From NCBI RefSeq assembly GCF_900446215.1, contig NZ_UAQZ01000001.1, positions 620,001 to 684,000 of the forward strand: DNA of 64,000 nt. Reading direction: 5' to 3'. Source of the stretch: Burkholderia cenocepacia. GTDB lineage: Bacteria; Pseudomonadota; Gammaproteobacteria; Burkholderiales; Burkholderiaceae. The notes beneath the pieces are model-generated. The model had not been told where the DNA came from, did no database searches, and was given only the letters and a program-made list of their open reading frames with translations. This document shows positions 1-8,677 of the stretch, piece by piece (position 1 is the stretch's first letter; each line of letters opens with the position of its first letter). The translations under genes and the position numbers were made by a program.

Positions 1-75
1 CGACCGCGCCGGCGGATTGCCGCCTCACCGAATTACCGCGTCGCCAGCGTGCCGAATCGCGCCGGCCTCCCCGCG

Positions 76-1488
76 TCACCCCGCCGGTTTCAACGTGCCG
101 CGATCGTCGGGCTGCGCCGGCGCGCCGGCTGGACAATCGGCCCCCGCGCCTTCGGTGCCCCACTCGGCCGCATCGCTGCGCTCGGCGCTCGACAACTCGT
201 CGGCGCGATACCCGGTGCGGTTCAGCAGCGCCAGCATGCACGCCAGCGACACGAGCGCGTACAGCCCCGACGCGATCGCGACGCCGACGATGCTGCCCGT
301 CGCATTGAGAATCGCCTGCGCGAGCACCGGCGTGCCGCCGCCGACGACCAGCGCGCTCAACTGATACGCGAGCGACAGGCCCGTATAGCGGATGTTCGCC
401 GGGAACACGCGGGCGAGCACGCCGCCGACCGCCCCGTAGAACATCGCCGACGGAATCGTCGAGATGCACATGCCCGCGACGGCGACCCAGTAAGAACGCG
501 TCGCGAGCGCGTGGAACATCACGGGCATCAGCACGATTTCCGGGATCAGGATCCAGCCCATCGCGCGCCGCATGTCGACCTTCGACACGAACCACGCACC
601 GACCGGCTGCATCAGGAACTGCACGACGAGCGAGATCGACAGGATGCCGAGGAACGTGCCCTGCGCGTAGCCGAGTTCCTTCGTCGCCCACGACAGCGCG
701 AACGTGCTGCGGAAATACGTGACGTTGATCACCGGCAGCGTGCCGGCCGCGAGCAGCACGACGACCCAGTGGTCGCGCACGACGTCGCGCAGCGGCAGCT
801 TCACCGTGCGCTTGCGCGCGAGCACGCGCTGCATGTCGATCGACTCCTCGAGCCGCAGCCGGATCACCATCCCGATGACCACGAGCACGGCCGACAGCAG
901 GAACGGAATGCGCCAGCCCCACATCAGGAACGACGGGGTCGGCAGCGCGCTCAGCGCGAAGAATGCCGCCGTGGCCAACAGGTTGCCGGTGGGCGAGCCT
1001 TGCTGCGCGAACGCCGCATACAGGATGCTGCGATGCTTCGGCGCATTCTCGCTCGCGATCAGCACCGCGCCGCCCCACTCGCCGCCGACCGCGATGCCCT
1101 GCAGCACGCGCAGCACGACGAGGCCCGCCGGCGCCCACACGCCGATCGACGCGTAACCGGGCAGCAGGCCGATGCCGGTCGTCGCGAGCCCCATCATCAC
1201 CAGCGTGATCACGAGCGCGGTCTTGCGGCCGACGCGATCGCCGAGATGCCCGAACACGATGCCGCCGAGCGGCCGCGCGGCGAAGCCGGCCCAGAACGTG
1301 ACGAACGCGAGCAGCGTCGCGACGCCGGGATCCATCGTGCCGGAAAAGAACACCTTGCCGAACACGAGCGCCGCGGCCGTGCCGTAGATGTAGAAGTCGT
1401 ACCACTCGATCGTGGTGCCGACGAACGCCGCGAGGGCGGCGCGGCCGGGCCGCGGTTGTGCGGCGGGCGGGGATTGAGGACGGCTCAT
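76..1488 (-). CDS. MFS transporter, metabolite:H+ symporter (MHS) type
   Basis: Inner-membrane carrier of about 470 residues with twelve predicted hydrophobic segments. The N-terminus has the motif VGTTIEWYDFYIYG, typical of the MHS subfamily (shikimate, proline/betaine, citrate and alpha-ketoglutarate permeases), followed by RPLGGIVFGHLGDRVGRK, the MFS loop 2-3 signature. The substrate cannot be read from sequence. The ATG at 1488 is preferred because GGAG lies six bases upstream of it; an ATG twelve bases earlier lacks a ribosome site. It lies downstream of, and in the same direction as, a CoA transferase and an acyl-CoA dehydrogenase, so it may import the organic acid that those enzymes activate and oxidise (inference). 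Confidence 0.9.
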   Translation of the reverse strand: MSRPQSPPAAQPRPGRAALAAFVGTTIEWYDFYIYGTAAALVFGKVFFSGTMDPGVATLLAFVTFWAGFAARPLGGIVFGHLGDRVGRKTALVITLVMMGLATTGIGLLPGYASIGVWAPAGLVVLRVLQGIAVGGEWGGAVLIASENAPKHRSILYAAFAQQGSPTGNLLATAAFFALSALPTPSFLMWGWRIPFLLSAVLVVIGMVIRLRLEESIDMQRVLARKRTVKLPLRDVVRDHWVVVLLAAGTLPVINVTYFRSTFALSWATKELGYAQGTFLGILSISLVVQFLMQPVGAWFVSKVDMRRAMGWILIPEIVLMPVMFHALATRSYWVAVAGMCISTIPSAMFYGAVGGVLARVFPANIRYTGLSLAYQLSALVVGGGTPVLAQAILNATGSIVGVAIASGLYALVSLACMLALLNRTGYRADELSSAERSDAAEWGTEGAGADCPAGAPAQPDDRGTLKPAG

Positions 1489-1577
1489 CGATGTCTCCAT
1501 ATTGGGGTGATCGGGGGCGCGACTCGCGCGCGCCTTTCCCGGTGGCCGGCATCACGCCGCCGGCCAGCGGCGTCGTG

Positions 1578-2789
1578 TCAGTCGGGCGGCGATTCGCCGG
1601 CCGCCGTCTTCAGCACGCCGGCATCGAGCAGTTGCTGCTGAAGCGCGCGATCGACGCCGAGCCGGTCGAGCACCGCGCGCGTGTCGCGGCCGAGCGCGGG
1701 CGGCGCCGACCGGTAGGTGGCCGGCGTGCGCGACAGCTTCACCGGCGACGCGGTGCCGCGATACGCGCCGATCTCGACGAACAGGTTGCGGTGCAGCGCA
1801 TGCGGATCGTGCGCGACGTCGGCCACCGTGCGCACCGGCCCGCACGGCACGCCGGCCGCCATCAGGTCACGCGCGAGCGGCTCGCATGCGTGCGCGGCGA
1901 GCCGCGCTTCCAGCTCGGCCTTCAGCGCGGGCCGGTGCGCGCAGCGGCTGCGGTTGTCGACGAAGCGCGGATCGCCGGCGAGCGCCGGCGCGCCGAGATG
2001 CGCGACGAGCCGCGCGAACTGCCGGTCGTTGCCGACCGCGAGGAAAATCGGCACGGTGGCCGTGCGGTAGCTGTCGTACGGCGCGATGTTCGGGTGCGCG
2101 TTGCCGCTGCGCTCCGGCACGCGACCCGAGCCGAAGAAATTCGGCAGGTGCGGATGCAGCAGCGACACGCCGCAGTCGTACAGCGCGACGTCGATCGACT
2201 GCCCGCGCCCGCTCTTCTCGCGCTCCGCGAGCGCCAGCAGGATGCCGGCGAGCGCGTTGAGCCCCGTGACCATGTCGACGATCGGCAGGCCGATGCGGGT
2301 CGCGTCGCCGTCGCGTTCGCCGTTCACGCTCATCAGCCCGGCCATCGCCTGGATCACCGCGTCGTAGCCCGGCAGCCCGCCGAGCGGGCCGTCGTCGCCG
2401 AAGCCCGTCACCGCGCAGTGGATCAGGCGCGGAAAGCGCGGCTGCAGGTCGCGTGCGTAGTCCATCCCCCAGCGCGCGAGCGTACCCGGCTTGAAATTCT
2501 CGACGAGCACGTCGGCTTCCTCGAGCAGGCGCCACAGGATCGCGCGCCCTTCGTCGCGCGACAGGTCGAGCGCGAGCCCTTCCTTGTTGCGGTTCACGCC
2601 CATGAAATACCAGGCCGTGTCGCCGAGGAACGGCGGCCCCCAGCCGCGCGTCTCGTCGCCGGCGGGCGGCTCGATCTTGACCACCGTCGCGCCGTGGTCG
2701 GCGAGCGCCTGCGTGCAGTACGGGCCGCCGAGCACCCGGCTCAGGTCGACGACCTTCAGGCCGTCCAGTGCGCCACGCGTCGCGCTCAT
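1578..2789 (-). CDS. CaiB/BaiF family (class III) CoA transferase
   Basis: 403-residue protein matching family III CoA transferases, which move CoA between carboxylic acids. Near the N-terminus it has LDGLKVVDLSRVLGGPYCTQALADHGA, the usual CaiB opening, then ENFKPGTLARWGMDY and PGYDAVIQAMAGLMS, which contains the expected catalytic aspartate region. Length is normal for the family. Its start codon overlaps the stop of the upstream acyl-CoA dehydrogenase by four bases (ATGA), which indicates translational coupling. The pair plausibly activates and then oxidises a short or branched acid. The actual substrate is unknown. Confidence 0.92.
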   Translation of the reverse strand: MSATRGALDGLKVVDLSRVLGGPYCTQALADHGATVVKIEPPAGDETRGWGPPFLGDTAWYFMGVNRNKEGLALDLSRDEGRAILWRLLEEADVLVENFKPGTLARWGMDYARDLQPRFPRLIHCAVTGFGDDGPLGGLPGYDAVIQAMAGLMSVNGERDGDATRIGLPIVDMVTGLNALAGILLALAEREKSGRGQSIDVALYDCGVSLLHPHLPNFFGSGRVPERSGNAHPNIAPYDSYRTATVPIFLAVGNDRQFARLVAHLGAPALAGDPRFVDNRSRCAHRPALKAELEARLAAHACEPLARDLMAAGVPCGPVRTVADVAHDPHALHRNLFVEIGAYRGTASPVKLSRTPATYRSAPPALGRDTRAVLDRLGVDRALQQQLLDAGVLKTAAGESPPD

Positions 2790-4537
2790 CGCTCGACCTC
2801 CGGCAGCAGGTCGAGCGCCGTGTCGAGCGCGACCGGCAGACCGCGCAGCAGCGCGTCGGACGCGGCCGATTCGTCGTCGCGCGGAGCCGGCGCGAGCGGA
2901 TCGACCGGCAGCAGCTTGTGACGCACGATCAGGTGCGCCAGCGCGAGACGGCGGAAATCCGGCGCGAGCCGCGCGCCCTCGCAGGCCATCAATACGGCCG
3001 CGCTCGCGTAATACAGCGCGGACGCGGCTTGCCGCACGCGCGCGTCGTCGCCTTCGTCAGCGACCCGCGCGAGCCCGTCGCACGCCCGCGCCAGAATGCG
3101 CCGCAACGCCGTGCGGCTCGCCTCGGGCAGCGGCGCCGCGCCCAGGCGATCGCCGAGGAACGTGCGCAGCGCGTCGAGCGCATGCTCGCGCTGCGCGGCG
3201 CGCGCGACGTCGAGCGCGACGATGTTGCTGGTGCCCTCCCAGATCGAGCCGAGATGCGCGTCGCGCACGAGCCGCGCATCGCTCCATTCCTCGATATAGC
3301 CGGTGCCGCCGCGCACTTCCATCGCGTCGCCCGTCACGCGGCGCGCGTCGCGGCACGCGCGGAACTTGATCAGCGGCGTCAGGATCCGCACGCAGCGCGC
3401 GGCCTGCTCGTCGCCCGCGTCGGCCTGCGGCAGCAGCAGCGCGATCTGCATGAACATCGCGCGCGCGGCCTCGGCCGGCAGCAGCATCTTCATCAGCTGG
3501 CGCTGCATCAGCGGCATCTCGATCAGCTTGCGGCCGAACGCCTCGCGATGCGCGGCCACGTGCAGCGCTTCGTTCAGCGCGCGCCGCATCAGCCCCGCCG
3601 CGCGCACGCCGTTCGACAGCCGCGACATGTTGATCATGTCGGCCATCTGGTGAAAGCCGCGGCCGATCTCGCCGATCAGGTACGCCTGCGCGCCTTCGAG
3701 CGCGATCTCGCCGCTCGCCATCGAACGGCTGCCGAGCTTGTCCTTCAGCCGCACGATCCGGTAGCGGTTGCGCGTGCCGTCCGGCAGCGTCTTCGGCAGC
3801 AGGAACAGCGCGAGGCCCTTGATGCCGTCCGGCGCGCCGTCGGGCCGCGCGAGCACCATCGCGAGATCGGCGTCCGCGTTCGAGCAGAACCACTTGTCGC
3901 CGGTCAGTCGCCAGACGGTCTCGCCGTGCACGTCGGTTTCGCAGGTCGCGCGCGTCGCGATCCGGCCGACGTCGGAGCCGGCCGCCTGCTCGGTCATGAA
4001 CATCGCGCCCTGGTACAGCGTGTCGAAGTCGCGCGACGCGAGCATCGGCAGGTAGCGCGCGACCAGCGCGGGATCGCCGAAGCGGCGCAGCGTGCGCGTC
4101 AGCGAATCGGTCATGCTGACCGGGCAGCACAGCCCGAATTCCGCCTGCACGAACAGGAACGTCAGCGCGTACTTGACGAGCGGCGGCACGGTTTCGGCTC
4201 CGTGGCTCAGCGACGCGAGCCCCAGCTCCGCATACGCGACGCGTTCGAGCGCGACGTACGCCGGGTCCTTGTCGATCCGCTGCACGGCCTCGCCGCGCCG
4301 GTTGCGATGCTCGAGCACGGGCGGATGCTTGTCCGCGCGCGACGCCCATTCGTCGAGTTCGCCCGACACGCGCGCGCCGAGCGCGTGCAGCCGCGGCTCG
4401 AGTTCGGCATAGCGCGCATCGCCGAGATGCAGCTTCAGCAATGCGCCGAAATCGGGGTCGACGGTGAAGAAATTGATGCCCCGGCTGTCGGGGATATTGG
4501 ATGCGCCGGTGTCGGGCGTGCGAGCGGTGTCGTTCAT
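2786..4537 (-). CDS. Acyl-CoA dehydrogenase
   Basis: 583-residue FAD-dependent acyl-CoA dehydrogenase. Visible family signatures include FMTEQAAGSDVGRIATRA (substrate/FAD binding loop), LTGDKWFCSNADADLAMVLARP in the beta domain, and the C-terminal helical core with DAMEVRGGTGYIEEWSDARLVRDAHLGSIWEGTSNIVALDV. At 583 residues it is longer than the standard 380-400 residue enzymes and resembles the AidB/long acyl-CoA dehydrogenase group, with an extended N-terminus and a C-terminal helical extension. CCAGGAG lies ahead of the ATG. It is first in an operon with the CoA transferase and is divergent from a LysR regulator that probably controls it. Confidence 0.92.
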   Translation of the reverse strand: MNDTARTPDTGASNIPDSRGINFFTVDPDFGALLKLHLGDARYAELEPRLHALGARVSGELDEWASRADKHPPVLEHRNRRGEAVQRIDKDPAYVALERVAYAELGLASLSHGAETVPPLVKYALTFLFVQAEFGLCCPVSMTDSLTRTLRRFGDPALVARYLPMLASRDFDTLYQGAMFMTEQAAGSDVGRIATRATCETDVHGETVWRLTGDKWFCSNADADLAMVLARPDGAPDGIKGLALFLLPKTLPDGTRNRYRIVRLKDKLGSRSMASGEIALEGAQAYLIGEIGRGFHQMADMINMSRLSNGVRAAGLMRRALNEALHVAAHREAFGRKLIEMPLMQRQLMKMLLPAEAARAMFMQIALLLPQADAGDEQAARCVRILTPLIKFRACRDARRVTGDAMEVRGGTGYIEEWSDARLVRDAHLGSIWEGTSNIVALDVARAAQREHALDALRTFLGDRLGAAPLPEASRTALRRILARACDGLARVADEGDDARVRQAASALYYASAAVLMACEGARLAPDFRRLALAHLIVRHKLLPVDPLAPAPRDDESAASDALLRGLPVALDTALDLLPEVER

Positions 4538-4633
4538 GCATGCGTCTCCTGGGTTGCCTGCGCGGCGACCGGGCCGCGCGCCGCGGCGTCCGGCCGATCC
4601 TGCGTAAAGCCTCCCGCAGAGCGTAGGCGCGCG

Positions 4634-4688
4634 ATCGATAAGCGTCCAATACAGGATTTGTCCGGTACGATAGATATTGCTTATCGAT
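4634..4688. promoter_or_regulatory. LysR-type operator region between divergent genes
   Basis: A perfect 10-bp inverted repeat, atcgataagc (4634-4643) and gcttatcgat (4679-4688), encloses an ATA-N9-TAT dyad at 4670-4684, the classic LysR box (T-N11-A). It lies directly upstream of the LysR gene and 97 bp or more from the divergent acyl-CoA dehydrogenase start. This fits autoregulation plus activation of the divergent operon. Binding by the neighbouring regulator is inference. Confidence 0.55.
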
Positions 4689-4710
4689 GCCGACGCCGGG
4701 AGGAGACACC

Positions 4711-5613
4711 ATGGAACTGAGGCAGTTGCGCTACTTCGTGGCGGTCGCCGAGGAGCTGCATTTCGGGCGCGCGGCGAAGCGCCTGTTCATCTCGCAGCCG
4801 GCGCTGAGCTTCGACATCCGCAAGTTCGAGGACGCGCTCGGCGTGCAGTTGTTCTCGCGCACCAACAAGACGGTCGCGCTGACCAACGCGGGCGAGGTAC
4901 TGCTCGGCGAAGCGCGCCGGCTGCTGCTGCAGGCGGCCGAAGCCGAGCGCCTGACGGTGCGCTCCGCATCGGGGCTCGCGGGTCGGCTGCGGATCGGCTT
5001 CGTCCACTCGATGCTGTATCGCGGGCTGCCCGACGCCGTGCGGCGCTTCGAGGCCGACTATCCGGGCGTCGAGGTCGTGCTGAGCGAGATGAACACGCAC
5101 GCGCAGGTGCAGGCGATCCAGCGTGGCCAGATCGATCTCGGCTATGCGCACTGGGGCCACTTCCCGCCCGAGGTGGAATCGGTGCCCGTCTATGCGGAGC
5201 CGTTCGTGTGCTGCCTGCCGGCCGCGCATCCACTGGCGCGGCGCAGGCAGGTCGCGCTCGCCACGCTCGCGACCGAACCGTTCATCCTGTTTCCGCGCGA
5301 CGCCGCACCGCACTATCACGACCTGATCATCGCGCAGTGCGTGAACGCGGGATTCAGTCCGCTGATCCGTCACGAGGCGCGGCTGTGGCAGACGGTCCTG
5401 TCGATGATCGAATTCGGGATGGGCATCGCGCTGGTGCCGCGCGTGCTGCAGCAGGCGAAAAGCGACCGGCTTGCGTTCCTGCCGCTGAAGGATGCGTCGC
5501 TCGAATCGCGCACGCTCGCGCTGAAACGCAGCGGCACCGCCGAACCGGTGGCGCTGCGCTTTGCCGGCTACGTACGCGCGTCGATCGATGCGCTGCCCGC
5601 GCTCGCGGGCTGA
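4711..5613 (+). CDS. LysR family transcriptional regulator
   Basis: 300-residue LysR regulator. It begins MELRQLRYFVAVAEELHFGRAAKRLFISQPALSFDIRKFED, the winged helix-turn-helix of the family, followed by the LysR substrate-binding domain (about residues 90-295). The ATG at 4711 is chosen because GGGAGGAG precedes it and because MELRQLRYF is the standard LysR start; an in-frame ATG eight codons upstream has no ribosome site. It is divergent from the acyl-CoA dehydrogenase/CoA transferase/MFS operon, with a LysR-box dyad between them, so it most likely controls that operon in response to the substrate or a CoA-pathway intermediate. Confidence 0.93.
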   Translation: MELRQLRYFVAVAEELHFGRAAKRLFISQPALSFDIRKFEDALGVQLFSRTNKTVALTNAGEVLLGEARRLLLQAAEAERLTVRSASGLAGRLRIGFVHSMLYRGLPDAVRRFEADYPGVEVVLSEMNTHAQVQAIQRGQIDLGYAHWGHFPPEVESVPVYAEPFVCCLPAAHPLARRRQVALATLATEPFILFPRDAAPHYHDLIIAQCVNAGFSPLIRHEARLWQTVLSMIEFGMGIALVPRVLQQAKSDRLAFLPLKDASLESRTLALKRSGTAEPVALRFAGYVRASIDALPALAG

Positions 5614-5669
5614 GCGCGCGACTCGCGAACCGGTGCTTGCGGCTATTTGAAAAAATTTGCAGAAAGGGC

Positions 5670-5698
5670 TTTACGAGCCCCAAAATCTCTGACATAAT
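5670..5698 (+). promoter_or_regulatory. Putative sigma70 promoter of tRNA-Val
   Basis: A -35-like tttacg (5670-5675) and a -10-like cataat (5693-5698) are separated by exactly 17 bp and end 13 bp before the tRNA. The surrounding DNA is AT-rich compared with the neighbouring genes. The assignment is by position and consensus only. Confidence 0.55.
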
Positions 5699-5711
5699 TT
5701 GATTCTTCTTT

Positions 5712-5786
5712 GGGCGGTTAGCTCAGCGGTAGAGCACTGCCTTCACACGGCAGGGGTCACTGGTTCGATCCCAGTACCGCCCACCA
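5712..5786 (+). tRNA. tRNA-Val (anticodon CAC)
   Basis: 75 nt including an encoded CCA end. The acceptor stem gggcggt (5712-5718) pairs with accgccc (5776-5782). The D-loop contains the conserved GCTCAGCGGTAGAGC run. The anticodon stem ctgcc/ggcag encloses the loop TTCACAC, giving anticodon CAC, which reads GTG valine codons. The T-arm has GGTTCGATCC. No integrase or attachment-site duplication is seen next to it. Confidence 0.97.
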
Positions 5787-5794
5787 AAGAATTC

Positions 5795-5827
5795 AAGGGC
5801 CTGCGTCTCACGACGCAGGCCCTTTTC
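5795..5827 (+). terminator. Rho-independent terminator after tRNA-Val
   Basis: A 13-bp perfect stem (aagggcctgcgtc, 5795-5807, with its complement at 5812-5824) and a 4-base loop run into a T-tract. It begins 9 bases after the tRNA CCA end. Confidence 0.85.
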
Positions 5828-5904
5828 GTTTTCGGCGTCGCGCGTGCCCCGAGCGACGCGGGCGCCACGTCATACGCCGCCCACGTCCGCACGCAGCTAC
5901 CGGC

Positions 5905-7299
5905 TTACCGTGCGCGCCCCACCCGCTCCGCCGTCGCGTCGAACGCGCGCTTCGCCTTGTCGACGATCTCGTCGACCTCCGCCTCGCGAATCACGAGCGG
6001 CGGCGACAGCAGCATCCGGTCGCCGGTCGCGCGCATGATCAGGTTGCCGTTAAAGCAGAAGTCGCGGCAGATCGTGCCGATATCGACGTCCGCGCCGAAG
6101 CGCTCGCGCCGGCTCCGGTCGCGCGCCAGCTGAACGCCGGCGACGAGTCCCGCTCCCGCGATCTCCCCGACGATCGGGTGGTCGCCCAGCGCGTCGCGCA
6201 GCCGGCGCTGGAAATACGGCCCGATGTCGGTCTTCACGCGCTCGACGATGCCCTCGTCGCGCAGCAGCTTCAGGTTCGCGACCGCGACGGCGGCTGCCAC
6301 CGGGTGACCGGAATACGTGAGGCCGTGATTGAATTCGCCGTTGTCGATGATCGGGCGCGCGACGCGCTCGTGAATGCCCACCGCGCCCATCGGCACGTAA
6401 CCCGACGTGAGGCCCTTGGCCATCGTGATCAGGTCCGGCTCGAAGCCGAAGTGCTGGTGCGCGAACCATTCGCCGGTGCGCCCGAAGCCGCCGATCACTT
6501 CGTCGGCGACCAGCAGGATGTCGTACTTGCGGCAGATCCGCTGGATTTCCGGCCAGTACGTCGACGGCGGGAAGATCACGCCGCCCGCACCCTGGAACGG
6601 CTCGCCGATGAAAGCCGCGACGTTCTCCGCGCCGAGTTCGAGAATCTTCGCTTCGAGCTGCTGCGCGCGCGCGAGGCCGAATGCTTCGGGCGTTTCGCCG
6701 GCTGCCGCTTCGCCGAAGAAGTACGGCTGGTCGATGTGCACGATGTGCTCGACCTTCGACGGCATCTGCTCGTGCATGTAGCCCATCCCGCCGAGCGTGC
6801 CGCCCGCGATCGTCGAGCCGTGATAGCCGTTCTCGCGCGAGATCACGTATTTCTTCTGCGGCTTGCCCTGCACGCGCCAGTACTGGTGCACGAGACGCAG
6901 CACGGTGTCGTTGCCTTCCGAGCCGCTGTTGCAATAGAAGAAGTAGTTGAAGCCGGCCGGCGTCACTTCCGCGAGCATCGCGGAAAGCTCGATCACCGGC
7001 GGGTGCGTGGTCTTGAAGAACGTGTTGTAGAACGGCAGCTCCTGGATCTGGCGATACGCGGCGTCGGCGAGTTCCTTGCGCCCGTAGCCGACGTTCACGC
7101 ACCACAGGCCGGCCATCCCGTCGATCACCTTGTTGCCGTCCGAGTCCCACAGGTAGACGCCGTCGGCCTTCACGATCACGCGGCTGCCGGCACGATTGAG
7201 CGCGCCCATGTCCGAGAACGGATGGATGTGGTGCGCGGCGTCGAGCGCGCGAAAATCGGCGGTCGAGCGCGGCGAAAAAGCTTCGTTTCGATCGGTCAT
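5905..7299 (-). CDS. spuC: Class III PLP-dependent aminotransferase, putrescine/polyamine:pyruvate type
   Basis: 464-residue class III (omega) aminotransferase. It carries VADEVIGGFGRTGEWFAHQHFGFEPDLITMAKGLTSG, the PLP signature with the Schiff-base lysine at about residue 295, and the cofactor region FFYCNSGSEGNDT. The N-terminus (TADFRALDAAHHIHPFSDMGAL) resembles SpuC-type putrescine:pyruvate aminotransferases. Position supports this: it is the last gene of an operon with a gamma-glutamylpolyamine synthetase-like enzyme and a gamma-glutamyl-GABA hydrolase-like enzyme. It would convert putrescine or a related amine to the aldehyde with pyruvate as acceptor. A beta-alanine or taurine-type transaminase cannot be excluded from sequence alone. 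Confidence 0.88.
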   Translation of the reverse strand: MTDRNEAFSPRSTADFRALDAAHHIHPFSDMGALNRAGSRVIVKADGVYLWDSDGNKVIDGMAGLWCVNVGYGRKELADAAYRQIQELPFYNTFFKTTHPPVIELSAMLAEVTPAGFNYFFYCNSGSEGNDTVLRLVHQYWRVQGKPQKKYVISRENGYHGSTIAGGTLGGMGYMHEQMPSKVEHIVHIDQPYFFGEAAAGETPEAFGLARAQQLEAKILELGAENVAAFIGEPFQGAGGVIFPPSTYWPEIQRICRKYDILLVADEVIGGFGRTGEWFAHQHFGFEPDLITMAKGLTSGYVPMGAVGIHERVARPIIDNGEFNHGLTYSGHPVAAAVAVANLKLLRDEGIVERVKTDIGPYFQRRLRDALGDHPIVGEIAGAGLVAGVQLARDRSRRERFGADVDIGTICRDFCFNGNLIMRATGDRMLLSPPLVIREAEVDEIVDKAKRAFDATAERVGRAR

Positions 7300-7327
7300 G
7301 TCTTCTCCGTCAAACAGCGTCGCACGC

Positions 7328-8665
7328 TCACACGTGCAGCAGCAGATGCCTGCGTTCCCACGAGCTGATCACGCGGAAGAACGCTTCGTATTCGGTTTCC
7401 TTCAACGCCAGGTAGGCCTTCACGAACTTGTCGCCGAGAATGCCGGCGAGCGGCTCGCATGCGGCCATCAGCGAGATGCCCTCCTCGAGATTGCGCGGCA
7501 GCTGATACGGCAGGTCGTAGCCGTCCGATGCGATCGGCTCGGTCGGCGCAAGCTGTTGCGTCATGCCGAGATAGCCGGCGGCAAGCGTTGCCGCGAATGC
7601 CAGATACGGATTGCAGTCGACGCCCGGAATCCGGTTCTCGATGCGTCGCGCGACGGGGCTCGACTGCGGAATGCGAAAGCCCACCGTGCGGTTGTCGTAG
7701 CCCCACTGCACGTTGATCGGCGCGGCCATGAAGCGCGACAGGCGGCGGTACGAATTGATGTACGGCGCGAAGATCGGCATCAGCGCCGGCGTGTACTTCT
7801 GCAGTCCCGCCAGGTAGCTGTGGAACAGCGGCGACACGGCGCCGCCTTCGTCGGCGAACAAATTGCGCCCGGTGCGCGCATCGGCCAGGCTCTGGTGAAT
7901 GTGCATCGCGGAGCCCGGCTCGCCTTCCATCGGCTTGGCCATGAACGTCGCGTACATGTTGTGACGCAGCGCGGCCTCGCGCACCGTGCGCTTGAACAGG
8001 AACACCTGGTCGGCGAGCGGCAGCGCGTCGCCGTGCACGAAGTTGATCTCCATTTGCGCGGCGCCGACTTCGTGAATCAGCGTCTCGATGTCGAGGCCCT
8101 GCATTTCGCAGTATTCGTAGATGTCCTCGAACAGCGGATCGAACTCGTTGACGGCCTCGATCGAATACGACTGGCGGCCGGTTTCCGCCCGCCCGGTGCG
8201 GCCGACGGGCGGACGCAGCGGCAGGTCGGGATCGGCGTTCATGTCGACCAGGTAGAACTCCAGCTCGGGCGCGACGACCGGCTTCCAGCCCTTCGCCTTG
8301 TACAGGTCGAGCACGCGGCGCAGCACGTAGCGCGGCGAGATCTCGACCGGCGAGCCGTCGAAGTGCACGCAGTCGTGGATCACCTGCGCGGTCGGGTCGA
8401 CCGCCCACGGGATCAGGCAGATCGTCGACGGATCGGGCACGCACACCATGTCGGGATCGGTCACGCCGGTCAGCGTGCCGTCCTCCGGATAGTCGCCGGT
8501 GACGGTCTGCACCATCACGGCCTGCGGCAGGCGCATCGATTCGCCGGATTCGAACTTGTTGCGTGGAATGATCTTGCCGCGCGCGATGCCGGCCATGTCG
8601 GGAATGATGGCCTCGACTTCGGTGATGCGGTGCTGTCGCAGGAATTCGCTCAGTTCGGGTTGCAT
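7328..8665 (-). CDS. puuA: Glutamine synthetase family protein, gamma-glutamylpolyamine synthetase-like
   Basis: 445-residue protein with a full glutamine synthetase fold: N-terminal beta-grasp, then the catalytic domain with PELEFYLVDMNAD, AAQMEINFVHGDAL, GSAMHIHQSL and NRTVGFRIP. These include the metal-binding Glu/His clusters. It lacks the adenylylation-loop tyrosine context of housekeeping GlnA and matches the PuuA/SpuI group, which ligates glutamate to putrescine or spermidine using ATP. It sits 12 bp downstream of a PuuD-like hydrolase and upstream of a SpuC-like transaminase, the expected polyamine catabolic set. Exact amine specificity is unknown. Confidence 0.88.
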   Translation of the reverse strand: MQPELSEFLRQHRITEVEAIIPDMAGIARGKIIPRNKFESGESMRLPQAVMVQTVTGDYPEDGTLTGVTDPDMVCVPDPSTICLIPWAVDPTAQVIHDCVHFDGSPVEISPRYVLRRVLDLYKAKGWKPVVAPELEFYLVDMNADPDLPLRPPVGRTGRAETGRQSYSIEAVNEFDPLFEDIYEYCEMQGLDIETLIHEVGAAQMEINFVHGDALPLADQVFLFKRTVREAALRHNMYATFMAKPMEGEPGSAMHIHQSLADARTGRNLFADEGGAVSPLFHSYLAGLQKYTPALMPIFAPYINSYRRLSRFMAAPINVQWGYDNRTVGFRIPQSSPVARRIENRIPGVDCNPYLAFAATLAAGYLGMTQQLAPTEPIASDGYDLPYQLPRNLEEGISLMAACEPLAGILGDKFVKAYLALKETEYEAFFRVISSWERRHLLLHV

Positions 8666-8677
8666 GATCGGCCTCGT

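Noticed and set aside
49..1641. Long plus-strand open frame of 530 codons
   Set aside because: It is antisense to the MFS and CoA-transferase genes, has Arg/Ala/His-rich low-complexity composition and no recognisable domain; it arises from high GC third positions.
5712..5786. tRNA-Val as an integration site of a genomic island
   Set aside because: No integrase, no direct repeat of the tRNA 3' end and normal-composition genes on both sides.
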